From Saccharum officinarum (Eukaryota; Streptophyta; Magnoliopsida; Poales; Poaceae): a DNA stretch of 64,000 bases. Shown here one piece after another: positions 54,005 to 64,000 of this stretch (its first letter is position 1; every line of letters begins with the position of its first letter). The stretch is from the NCBI GenBank assembly GCA_020631735.1, contig CM036160.1, positions 110,171,860 to 110,235,859 of the forward strand, written 5' to 3'. Under the pieces are notes generated by a model that ran no database searches, had not been told where the DNA came from, and was given only the letters and a program-made list of their open reading frames with translations. Made by a program: the position numbers and the translations under genes.

Positions 54005-54692
54005 AACACCCATGAGACTGCTTTTGCCCTCAGGAAGTTGTCACTCACCAAGGCCAAAAGGTACCTTGAGGATGTGATTGCCCACAAGCAGGCCATCCCG
54101 TTCCGCAGGTATTGTGGTGGTGTTGGGTGTACTGCTCAGGCTATGTCTCACCACTCAAATGGGCAGGGACGCTGGCCTGTCAAGTATGCTAGATTCATTC
54201 TAGACCTTCTCAAGAATGCAGAGAGCAATGCTGAGGTCTACAATTCTACTGTGCCCTATCAGACCTATCTTTGCTTTCATAATATTATGCTAATTATGTG
54301 AATTTATGTGCTGCAGGTAAAAGGTCTTGATGTGGATACCCTTTATGTGTCACACATTCAATTGAACCAGGCTCAGAAGCAAAGGCGCAGGACCTACTGT
54401 GCTCATGGACACATCAACCGTAAGTCTATCTGAAGTTAAAGTTTGCTATGCTATGAATGGTTCTTTATTTGCAGTGTAACATCCTGTTTACCTACCTGGT
54501 GCACCTTAGATGTCCTCCCAGTGCCACATTGAGCTCATCTTGTCGGAGAAGGAAGAGCCTGTGAAGAAAGATGTATTTTGTTGTATACTCTTTGTGCCTG
54601 ATTATTTGAGTCAAAGCAAGGGATTAATGTTGTGCTATTTGGGTCAATGGTTTCTTTAGGCTGAGCCCCAGATCGCAACCAGGAAGGCTTAG
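54005..54692 (+). pseudogene. RPL17: Captured exons of ribosomal protein L17 (uL22)
   Basis: Exons 54005-54235 and 54317-54419, then about 54505-54571 and 54660-54692. They read [70 protein letters not shown] and IELILSEKEEPVKK. The first exon (the MVKYS part) is absent. Several conserved residues are lost, mostly Arg to Cys or His, as in GVGCTAQ where GVGRTAQ is expected. The third acceptor is mutated (AC for AG) and the next codon, normally Tyr, is TAG. The fragment sits inside the Helitron and keeps its introns, so it was copied from genomic DNA. Confidence 0.8.
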
Positions 54693-55182
54693 AGAAGGGG
54701 GTCATCTTGTGTGATTGGCTGAGTGAAAATTTTTGTTTGATTATTTGTCGTCTCATATACCTGAATATTGTTTGCAAGTGCTTTGTCACTTTGATCACTG
54801 CCTGAACTGCACATACAATTCACCAGGCTTGAGAATTGTCTGTGGGTTGTTTTAATTTCATATCTGTGCTGATGGTGATGTCAATGGTCATGTTAATTTG
54901 CAATTTTGTTGGTAGATGTGGTTTGGCTATAAAGCTACAGGTAGAGGTTAGGAACGAAAAGCAGAGAGGGTGCATAAGGTTGAAGAAGGGGTTTGCATCA
55001 TCGTTGCCATGCATGTTATTGACATTATACCATGAGTACAATTGTTTTTCAACTCATTTTGGATCATTTTGACAAAAAAAAATTCTGATCCTTATTGCAT
55101 TGAAATTTTTATGCAGATCATGGTGCATGTTATCTCGTAACAATTTTATTATTACCGGTGCAACGCACGGGCACTTACCTAG

Positions 55183-55320
55183 TTAGGCTTAATAAATTCG
55201 TCTCGCGGTTTACTGGCGGATTCTGTAATTTGTTTTTTTATTAGTATCCGAACACCTCATACAACATTCTCATGTAACACCAATGTGATACACAAAAACT
55301 TTACACCTGAAAACGAGGCC
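55183..55320. mobile_element. Right half of the PIF/Harbinger-like MITE
   Basis: Resumes TTAGGCTTAATAAATTCGTC, then GGCGGATTCTGTAATTTG and CAACATTCTCATGTAACACC, toward AAAACGAGGCC. It continues the element interrupted at 50455. Confidence 0.65.
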
Positions 55321-55779
55321 AAGCCGGTTTCTGCGACCGCGATCGCCAAGGCGAAGCTCACGCTCTTGGTGGCCATTTTTGTCACGTTCACCGTGAACCT
55401 TGGTTTGAGAGTACGTTGCCAATTTGATAGTCTTTCTAGGCTCAACTAATGCTTTGTTCCTTTTCCTTTGAAACCAAAGGAATTTTGGTGTAAACTTTTG
55501 TGTCCAACAAAGCAGTAAAGTTCAGGAGCCAAGCCATTGTCTTAAAAGATGTGTGGCTTCAGAGTAAAAGTTCATATTGGTAAGAACATGACATCATGTG
55601 CTGCGAATGATTAGAAATAAAAATTCATCAAATGGTGGGCTATGATGCATTTTGCAAATGGCATCATGTGCTGCAAATGATTAGCTTGCATTATGGGAGC
55701 CTGGATAATGAGTTGTGCAAGTAACCAATCAGACCCTATAGAAATAAGAATTCATCAAACGGAGTAGCTTTACATAAAA

Positions 55780-57431
55780 AGAGAATTATGTATTTAGCAC
55801 TAGAACAAATCAGTCTTCTTTATTTAGCACTAAAAATTTTGAACTTCCTTATTTAGCATCGAGTTGAATTTTTCTTCTGTAAATGGCACTACCCTCCATT
55901 TTATGCATCCATCCGTCAGTTGACTGCGTTGAGCCTATCATATTTCTTTCGGAAGTACCAAAATACCCATCTACACTCGCTCGCGGCCGGCGGCTCGTCA
56001 CCTGCCCAGGAGCTCGCAGAGGCACGGCGGCCTCTTGCACCGGACTCGGTAGATCGAGGCGCGGGGGACACATTGTGAGTTCCTCACCCGCCAGCGCTGG
56101 CCCCAGCTCGCAACGCGAGGGGCGCGGCGGAGCGGTCTCTCCCACGCGACGCTAGTGCTAGGCTGCAGCGCGGGGGATGCGACGGGGCGAGCTCGCCCGC
56201 CGGCGCTCCGGCCCGCCCACCTGGCTCGTCGTCGCAAACAGGCCGCGGGGCGGCATCGCCTGCCGGCGCCCGAAACGGGCCGCGCGCGCAGCGCCTCGAG
56301 GAGAAGGGAGCGATCGAGAAGTTCCTGCATAGTCACCTGCAAGATCCACGCCAAGCCTAGATGCGCCACGACCGTTCATGCGTAGCGCAGCGTGCGTCTC
56401 GGCGAGGAGGAGGAGGAGGAGGAGGAGTTCGTCGAGCAACTTCTCTGTCCAGAGATGACACGATGGCGCTAGAGGAGCTCGACGCGACGCAGGTCGTGTG
56501 GCTCCGGGCGTGGGACGAGCGGCGGCTGTGCTGCGCAAAACGCGGCCTCTCTGACACCGGTATGGAGCAGGATAGCAATGCCAGATGGTGCGACACGACT
56601 CGGGCGCACTCGTGGCCGCGCGGCCCGGTGCCGAGGCCCTGTTTAGTTCTAAAATATTTCACAAAAAACAGTAGATTCCTCGTCACATCGAATCTTTGGA
56701 CACATGCATGGAGCATTAAATATAGATAAAAAATAAAACTAATTACACAGTTTAAACGAAATGGACGAGACAAATCTTTTAAGTCTAATTAAGCTATGAT
56801 TGGACACTAATTACCAAATAACAACAAAAAGTGCTACAGTAGCATTTCGCAAAATATTTCAAGAACTAAACATGCCCTGAATCGCTCGGCGTCAAACGCC
56901 AGCCGAGCCATGCATGGTGTGCGTTGCTCTTGAGCCATGATGTTATGATGACGCCATATACTCTCATTTTCTTTTAGAAAACTAAAAGATAAATACTCTG
57001 AAAATATAAGTTACATATTTCAACCAGCAGCCATCCTGAGCCATGCATCCTTGATCTGTGGCCGAGATGAAAGGAAGAGCGAGGGGCATAATGTGTACCT
57101 GCTATTACCAATTTGAAATTTATTGATTATTTATTTGCAGTCTTCAATTATCAAAAATCCATATTTTAGTTCAAAGTATATTTATGGTATTTATGATTTT
57201 CTTATTTGACAACCTGTCTATTTATTTTTCCCTATTTAGCACCATAGACTTTTGCTACAATCAAGGGCATTTATGTCATTTTGTTAGCCACTTGACACCG
57301 TTACTGGTCTAAATGGAAGGCAGTGCCATTTACGAAAGAAAATTTCAACTCGATGCTAGATAAGGAAGTTCAAAATTTCTAGTGCCAAACATAAAAGATC
57401 GATTTGTTTTAGAGCCAAATACATAATTCTC
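55780..57431. mobile_element. Non-autonomous MULE (Pack-MULE type)
   Basis: Inverted repeats of over 100 bp begin AGAGAATTATGTATTTAGCA on the left and AGAGAATTATGTATTTGGC on the right, read inward. Flanks TTACATAAAA and TTGCATAAAA are a 10-bp duplication with one mismatch. The interior (55980-56640) is very GC-rich with GAGGAGGAGG runs and looks like captured host exon sequence, but I cannot name the source. A MITE lies inside. Confidence 0.75.
56634..56880. mobile_element. PIF/Harbinger-like MITE nested in the MULE
   Basis: Starts GGCCCTGTTTAGTTC and ends CAAGAACTAAACATGCCC. The core GACGAGACAAATCTTTTAAG matches the family seen at 35759, 37443 and around the Helitron. Confidence 0.7.
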
Positions 57432-58784
57432 TCTTGCATAAAAAACCGTTAATTAACGAGTGGTAGTTTTTGGATGTCATGTTTTATGTGACGTTAATGC
57501 ACATTTAATGTAATATATGTGCTCATAGAAAATACACTATCTTACACTAGAAATAACATCTCCAGTAGAATGTACACTACCTTACAACTGTAGAATAGAA
57601 TCTAATCTTTATGTTGGTGATGCGGAAATTTCAATGCTATGAAGGCAAATTTAGAAAGAAAAATACATGTGCCAGTTGTTGTTTACGTTATCTCATAGTT
57701 TTAACGATGATGTAATAAATAATATCTTATAGAAATAACAGCTCCGACACAATATACACTGCCTCATAGTTGTAAAAGGTAGTATATTGCTGACACAAAA
57801 ATCAATGTTGTGAAGGCAACTTTAGTAAGAAAAATACATGTAACGGTTGGTGTTTAGGCCATCTCAAAGTTTTAACAATGATATAATTAATAAAATCTTA
57901 TATATTCTAACATGCAAATATGTTTTACTTATTGCCGTTTGGCGCCAAATAATTACCCCTCATGCACGTAACCATAACATATTTTTTATAGAATTGAAAG
58001 CACCAACTCTTATCTTAGGTTAGGTGAGAACAAAAGCATGCTTGGTTGTCGTTCGCATCCTGCCAAGCCGTAGGCGTAGTGGCAAAAATTCACGTCAGAG
58101 TGTGCGCGAGAAATACAACGGTTTTGTGTGACGTGTTGAACTTAACGCAGTAAATAAAGAATGACTGTTTTTTTTGTGATGGCTACGAAAGTTTAAGCGC
58201 GATGCATGTCGGTGGGCAACCAAATAAATAACCTCACATTATTGGCATCCATTCGCTAATAAAATAAGTGTGGTTAACACTATATTCTTTATGAAATCAA
58301 GACTCGTTTGATTTTCATGTGAAATGTCTCTTTTCTTGGCTAAGAACTAAAGTAGAGGAGTGTATGGTTCTTAACGTAAGCTTTTTTTCTTATTTTCATA
58401 GGGGTGTCAAGAGTGAGTTTGACTTGTCTGTGCTGATGAGACGAGGAAAATAAAGACAACAAAAGAACCAAAATAATGTTACGATGTATCACGTGGAATG
58501 AAGTTTACTTGGACAAGGTGAAACAAAAAAAGGCCTCAATCAGAGTGCTTAAAAAGCTCTAAACCCAAAATCTGCCCTTAAACCCATAATAAAACCGGCG
58601 AGCCAAACCCAAAAACAAGCAGCAAAACCACCCATCCTCGCAAACAACGGAAGGAGCACGGGCTCACGGCGGAGCAAACCCTCTCTTCCTCCCCTCCTCC
58701 GCTCCTCGTATATTAACCCCAACTCCGCCTCTCTTCCCCTCTCTTTCCCCGTCTCCGCCTCCCCCAGATTCCTCCCGCACCGCC
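57432..58784. other. Intergenic and 5' flank of exportin-T
   Basis: AT-rich, with TCTCATAGTTTTAACGATG and a diverged copy at about 57690 and 57860, an old tandem duplication. From 58640 it turns pyrimidine-rich, as expected for a 5' UTR. A TATA-like GTATATTAACC lies near 58708. Confidence 0.4.
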
Positions 58785-61700
58785 ATGGACGACCTCGAGC
58801 AGGCCATCCTGCTGGCCTCCGACTCGCCCGCCGCCGCCGCGGCGTCCGCGTCCGTCCGCGCGGATGCTCTCGCCTTCTGCGACCGCGCCCGCAACGAGTC
58901 CACGCCGTCGTCGCTCCTCCGCCTGTGCCTCTCCGGCATCGCCTCCTCCCCGCACGCGCAGGTCCACTTCTGGTGCCTCCAGTCCCTCCACGACGCGCTC
59001 CTCCGCCGCCGCATAGTGCTCCCCGACGACCTCGCGCTCCTCCGCTCCTCCCTCCTCTCGCTGGCGGTTTCCTCTCACGCCGCGTCGCCGCCTTTCCTCC
59101 GCAACAAGCTCGCGCAGCTTGTTGCGCTCCTCGTCCGCCTGGACTACCCCCATGTCTACCCTTCCTACTTCCTGGACCTCCTCCCGCCCGCGCCGCCGCA
59201 GCCCGGCCCCACGGACATGTTCGCGCGGGTTCTAATCTCCCTCGACGACGACCTGCTCTCCCAGGAGTACCCCCGCAGTTCTGACGAGGCCGCCGACGCT
59301 ATGCGGGTGAAGGATTCCATGCGCGCGCAGTGCGTGTCCCAGATCGCCAGCCACTGGCACACCGCCGCCGTGACCCTCCGTACAGCCGACCCTGCGGCTG
59401 CGGCGGTGGCCCTTGAAGCGGCGCGCAGGTGCATCTCGTGGATCGATGTCGGACTAGTCGCCAATGATGTGTTCGTCCCTCTACTCTTTGACATTGCAAT
59501 GTCCCCGGGAAGCGCGCCTCCACTTGCTGCTGCAGCGGTGGGGTGCCTTTCTGCTGTGGCGTCGAAGAGGATGGACTCAAGGGCGAAGGTGGGATTGTTG
59601 AGGTCACTCCTGGCTGCACAGCAGGGGCTTGGTAGCCCAGACAGTGGGTTGAAGATGGCACCCTTGGTGACAGCATATGCTGCCGAGGCTCTCGAATGTC
59701 ATCGCAGGCTTGGTCCTAGTGATGCTGATGGAGTTGCAGCATTGGAGATGCTGGAAGAGGTGCTACCAGCTGTATTTGCAGCTGCAGAGAGCGGTAACGA
59801 TGAAGATGTGAACTCTGGTTCCGTGCTTGAGTTCTTATCTGGCTATGTGAGCATAATGAAGGCACCGTCTGAGAAGCAGTTGGGGCACTTGGGACGGATC
59901 TTGGAGGTGGTGCGGGTGCAGATGTCATTTGATCCAGTATATAGGGGGCATCTTGACGTGCTTGACAAGATAGGGAAGGAGGAGGAGGACCTTATGGCGG
60001 AGCGTCGGAAAGATTTGATTGTATTGTTCCGGAGCATTTGTCGTGTTGCACCAGCTGCCGCTCAGCTGTTCATAAGAGGGTTGATTGTGACAGCTCTCTC
60101 GTCTGCAGAAGCTAGCGTGGAAGATGTTGAGGTTGCTCTTACCCTGTTATTCCGACTTGGAGAAGCTGTGGGTGAGGAGGAGATTCGAACTGGGGCAGGG
60201 CTGTTAGGGGAGCTTGTGCCCATGCTCCTTTCTGCGAGGTTCTCGTGTCACACACACCGCTTGGTTGCATTGGTGTATCTGGAGACAGTTACCCGCTACA
60301 TGAAGTTCATGCAGGAGCATGTGCAGTATGTACCACACCTGCTTGGCGTGTTCTTGGATAACCGTGGAATACACCATCAGAATGCCCACGTGAGCCGTCG
60401 TGCAGGATACTTATTCATGAGGGCAGTCAAGTCATTGAAGGCAAAGCTAGTGCCTTACCTGGATACCATATTGCAGGTCTTTCCTTATCTCTGTTGGTTG
60501 GTAGAGACATAACTTTTATGCTATTCTAAAGCTAATACTATGTATCTGTGAGTTAGCAGAGCCTGCAAGATGTACTAAGTCAATTCACTTCTATGGATTG
60601 GGCAAATAAAGATACTAAGTTTCCCAGCTCAGAGGATGGCAGCCAAATTTTTGAGGTGCATTGTTTATTTTTCTCTATAGGTTAACTTACCTGTGCGCCT
60701 ATTTGTTTATGTTTTGTGCAGTGGAAATACTAACTTGGACCAGTCACTCATGGTTTAATTTCAGGCTGTTGGATTATTGATTGGCATTGAAGAGGTATCA
60801 CCAGAGAAGCAGGCTCAGTGCTTGACTGCTCTTCTAAATCCTCTCTGTCATCAGGTGATTAATTTTCCTTTTGCTTAATATTATGGCATTAGTTTCACTG
60901 AAACATGAAGGACTTACTGATACGGGTAACATCCCCCCAACCCCCAGATTGAGTCACTTGTTATGGATGCCAAAGCACGAGGGCTTGAGGAATCATCACC
61001 AAGAACTATTAGTCTTCAACAAATTATTGTTGCATTGAATATGGTCAGCAAGGTAATTTGCATCCACCATTGCAAGGATGCATATAAAACATTCTCTAAA
61101 ATGTGGTATTGACATTATGGGAAACTGCTTGTGGTTGATTTATTCTCATGTAATAATTCTTACTTCTGTGCACGAGGTTGTGTACACCTCATACTTACTG
61201 TTTCTGTACACTGCCTTTTTTAGGGCTTTAATGAGCGCCTTGTGATGGTAAATAGGCCAGCTATTGGGGTCATGTTCAAGAAAGTAAGTTTTGTGAACTT
61301 GCCTATATTCCACAGTATTGTATGGTTCTGGCTTGTTACCATGTAGCATCTGGTATATGCAACTTCCTATCAAGAAGAACTCTCTCTGCCTGGCTTTGCT
61401 AGCTTCGTTCTCCTTACCATAAAGTCTATTTATTATTGTATCCGACCTGTGAGAAACCAATCGGAGTTCCTACATTGGTATTACTAGTTGAGCCTATATG
61501 AGTGTACGTTGGTTACAGTGCAGTTATATAAGCTAAGAAAGAGCTGCTTATAAAACCTTCTAATATACTGATCGGTGGCTAGGTCATTGGTGCTTCTGCT
61601 TTTCTTGCCTCCAACCATGCGGTACAAGCTCAGATATCTTTAGATTGAGCTAAGTGATATCGCTAGGCAACCCCAGCAAACTTCCAACCTAGATCAGTCC

Positions 61701-64000
61701 TAGAAGTTCGTTGCTCTGATACGCTAGTGGTGGATCAGTTTTTAGCCCTCAATCACTACCTGTTTAAGTAGACCCCACATCTGCGGTCTTCATTCTGCCC
61801 TTTCTTCTGATATAAATTGTTTTTATCATCTTCTCCCAGACCCTTGATGCAGTTTTGCAAGTCCTTGTTTCATTTCCTAGCGTGAGACCTCTGCGATCTA
61901 AGGTAAATCTGAACCTGTTCCTTAAGCATCTTCGTTACTTCTGTGCTTTGATAACATGATTAACCATTCCATAACTTCTCCATATGCTGAAATGCAGGTC
62001 ATATCATTTCTGCATCGTATGATCGAGATATTAGGTATCTCAGTGCTTCCATGTATTCCAATCGCACTGAGACAATTGCTTCTTGATAACGAGGTATTTC
62101 AATTATATTTTAATGGCAAGCCTCTGTTTTCTTGGTTTTCTGCTTGAGAGAGTTTTGCTGTATAAATAATAGTGTTAATGGTTTAAAAAATCGGTTTTCA
62201 GCCTTTAAAATGGAAAGGTAACCAAAATGAACTTGTTGATTACAAAGTTAGACCATTTAGCCACACACAGGATTAGGCCATAGATAGCCATTAGCAATTT
62301 CTTAATTACCCCTTCTCTACTTTGTGAACTGCGTGTTGCTATTTCAGGCAGTGCCTTAATAACAAAGCGCTCTTTCCATTCTGAAGATTTCAATGTGCTC
62401 CTTAAAGTAGTCTTACTTGCCCTAAAGAAATTAGAATAAGTTACTAGAGAACGTATCTGTGTTTATTTTTCTGGTGGCCAAAAAGCATAGGAACAAATCC
62501 TCTGCACCTCTACGGCTCTACCCCCATGTTTTCCTCTTTCTCTGCTTATGGACATAAATACAACACCCATTGTCTTCATGGTTTGTTAGACTCTGCCATA
62601 CTCAGATATGTCTATTTTCTTGTAAGTTCCATCACTCGCTGCCTGACTGACTCCTATGTTCCGTTACTTGCTGCCTGATTGGCTTCTTTGTTCCAGCATT
62701 GCTTCTTTTGCCTTTTGTAGTGGGAAACACCATTATCAGTACTATACTGATGTGGAGCACAGGTTGAACTACAATAGAAGCACCATTCCTGCACAATTGA
62801 GTTTAGGCTAAGTTCGTTCAGGGGTTGCGTTGTCTTAGGCTGCTTAGACTACGGGTGTGATCACTAGGGTAGGGCACTTGTTTCATGTCACCTAACTATC
62901 TCCCTAAAGGCAGTTAACACAACTAAAAATTTGTGATTCTAGCCTGTTATTAGCCTAAAGACTTCTAGTTTGTTTCTTTCTCCTTTTCTATCTTAGTGTT
63001 AATTCTATCTTGCGTCATATTTCAGTTCTCACAGTTTTATTATTTTCATACAGGCTAAAGATATGGTGGAATTTCTCGTATTGGTAAACCAAATAATCTG
63101 CAAATTTAAATCGTCGGCTAGCGCCATATTGGAGGAAGTTTTTCCTACTATTGCAAGTCATTTGTCTGTGATATTATCACAAGATGCATTTTCAACCGGT
63201 CCTGCAAGCAATACCGAGGTAATGTTGATTGCCTCTGTAAACAGGCCACTGTGTATATTACTTTATTTTCTAGCTGCTTATATTTAGTATACTTTTTTTT
63301 TATGTTTCTGCTTGTCTTCATATTGCAAGAATGCTAATGCCTTTGAAATGTGCTAACCTTGGGGATATACTAAATTATTTGCTATTTTTTTATGTTTTCC
63401 TACTTATGATAATGCAACTCTAGCTATAGCATGTGGCAAATGCAATACAGTTCAACAAAACAAATATTTTTTGCACAATTCTCAATACTCACTAAAGGAA
63501 CAAAAGTGACATGATACGTACTCCTTTACGTGGTATGGCTAGTGTGATAGGCTGTTGCCCAATATAAGTTCTTGTCTATTTACTTGTTTGTTTGGCATGA
63601 ATTCCATTAGCTTAGGTGGATAGGGTTGTCCAGGTACAGCCGTACAGGATATATTTCTTTTTGTAATATATTTTCGTCTCACCACTACAGGAAATGCGAG
63701 AACTGCAAGAGCTGCAGAGGACATTATACACATTCTTGCATGCTATGGCAACGCATGATCTTTCTACAGTTCTCCTTACTCCTAGCTCTAGGCAGTATCT
63801 GGAGACCATAATGCAGTTGCTTTTATTTACCTCATGCAAACATAAAGATATACTACTACGCAAGGTGAGGATTTTGGTTTAACTTGATTTTTATCTTCTT
63901 TTAAATCTATCTGCATTCTCGAGCTCGACTATAGGTTAAGCTGTGGACACCATTTACTCACACCTTGGCCATGGTTTCTTAGGCATGTGTACAGATTTTC
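58785..64000 (+). CDS. PSD: Exportin-T (tRNA export receptor, PAUSED), 5' part
   Basis: Nine exons are visible: 58785-60476, 60560-60655, 60765-60854, 60948-61052, 61224-61283, 61840-61902, 61998-62093, 63054-63218 and 63691-63864, all phase 0, coding for 847 residues. The gene continues beyond 64000; the plant protein is usually near 1000 residues. It opens MDDLEQAILLASDS and includes HFWCLQSLHDALLRRRI, RNKLAQLVALLVRLDYPHVY, VKDSMRAQCVSQIASHW, MKFMQEHVQYVPHLLGVFLD and VNRPAIGVMFKK. The LQSL..AL and NKLAQ..V.L blocks mark the importin-beta/Xpo1-type N-terminus. Exportin-T binds Ran-GTP and carries mature tRNA out of the nucleus; plant mutants are called paused. The first exon is unusually long and GC-rich at its start, typical for grasses. 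The ATG lies at the end of a pyrimidine-rich leader (CACCGCCATGG context). Confidence 0.88.

Larger units (their letters stand above)
50456..55182 (+). mobile_element. Non-autonomous Helitron carrying gene fragments
   Basis: It begins TCTCTACAACTAAAACA after an A and ends in a hairpin, CCGGTGC-AAC-GCACGGG, then CACTTACCTAG before a T, the standard TC...CTRR Helitron structure with A|T insertion. The two flanks join to GACGGATTAA|TTAGGCTTAAT, an uninterrupted match to the known MITE family. It contains a GC-rich, UTR/exon-like region (50490-51180), a STICHEL-like exon (52736-52937) and three to four RPL17 exons (54005-54692), all in plus orientation with introns. No Rep/helicase is encoded. 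Confidence 0.88.

Overview
The window is nuclear DNA of a flowering plant, almost certainly a panicoid grass (sorghum, maize, sugarcane or Miscanthus type). The evidence is GC-rich first exons beside AT-rich introns with GT..AG borders, typical grass protein families, dense Stowaway and Tourist MITEs, a Helitron with a hairpin and CTAG end, and CTCCCTCCGT-type inverted repeats. I had no database access, so family names come from reading the translations.

Probably functional genes, left to right: an RNA polymerase III RPC7/Rpc31-like subunit (12884-15040, +, 8 exons); an intronless GRAS factor of the NSP1 type (25774-27414, +); an alpha/beta hydrolase with a 4 kb first intron and an Asn in place of the catalytic Ser (28449-33588, -); a short TAF9-like histone-fold gene (35483-36751, -); tRNA-Ser(GCT) (36960-37041, +); a plastid-type RelA/SpoT homologue (38645-41885, -); ribosomal protein L27a/uL15 (46450-46887, -); and the first nine exons of exportin-T/PAUSED, which runs off the right edge (58785 onward, +).

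Broken genes: the 3' end of SRP68 (296-3478), disrupted by a 4-bp frameshift and by a MULE inserted into the same exon; two DC1-domain genes (8961-9592 and 17116-17722), both frameshifted; and gene fragments carried by transposons (cellulose-synthase-like and ATL RING-H2 pieces in a Pack-MULE; RPL17 and STICHEL-like exons in a Helitron).

Mobile DNA explains most of the rest. Elements whose ends and target duplications can be read directly are: a MULE (448-1526, 9-bp TSD), hAT elements (1824-2735 and 31578-32380, 8-bp TSDs), an ORF1-only LINE derivative (4606-8218, 15-bp TSD and poly-A), a Pack-MULE (18283-20107), a mariner-like element (21255-22800), solo LTRs (23030-23483 and 48105-50105, 5-bp TSDs), and a Helitron (50456-55182) that splits an older MITE so cleanly that the empty site can be recovered. 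No prokaryotic operon, CRISPR array or autonomous transposase or reverse transcriptase gene was seen. The genes do not form one pathway; this is an ordinary mixture of housekeeping genes in a repeat-rich arm. The points most worth following are the dead-looking hydrolase, the doubly broken SRP68, the RSH paralogue with a changed active-site neighbour, and the gene-capturing transposons.
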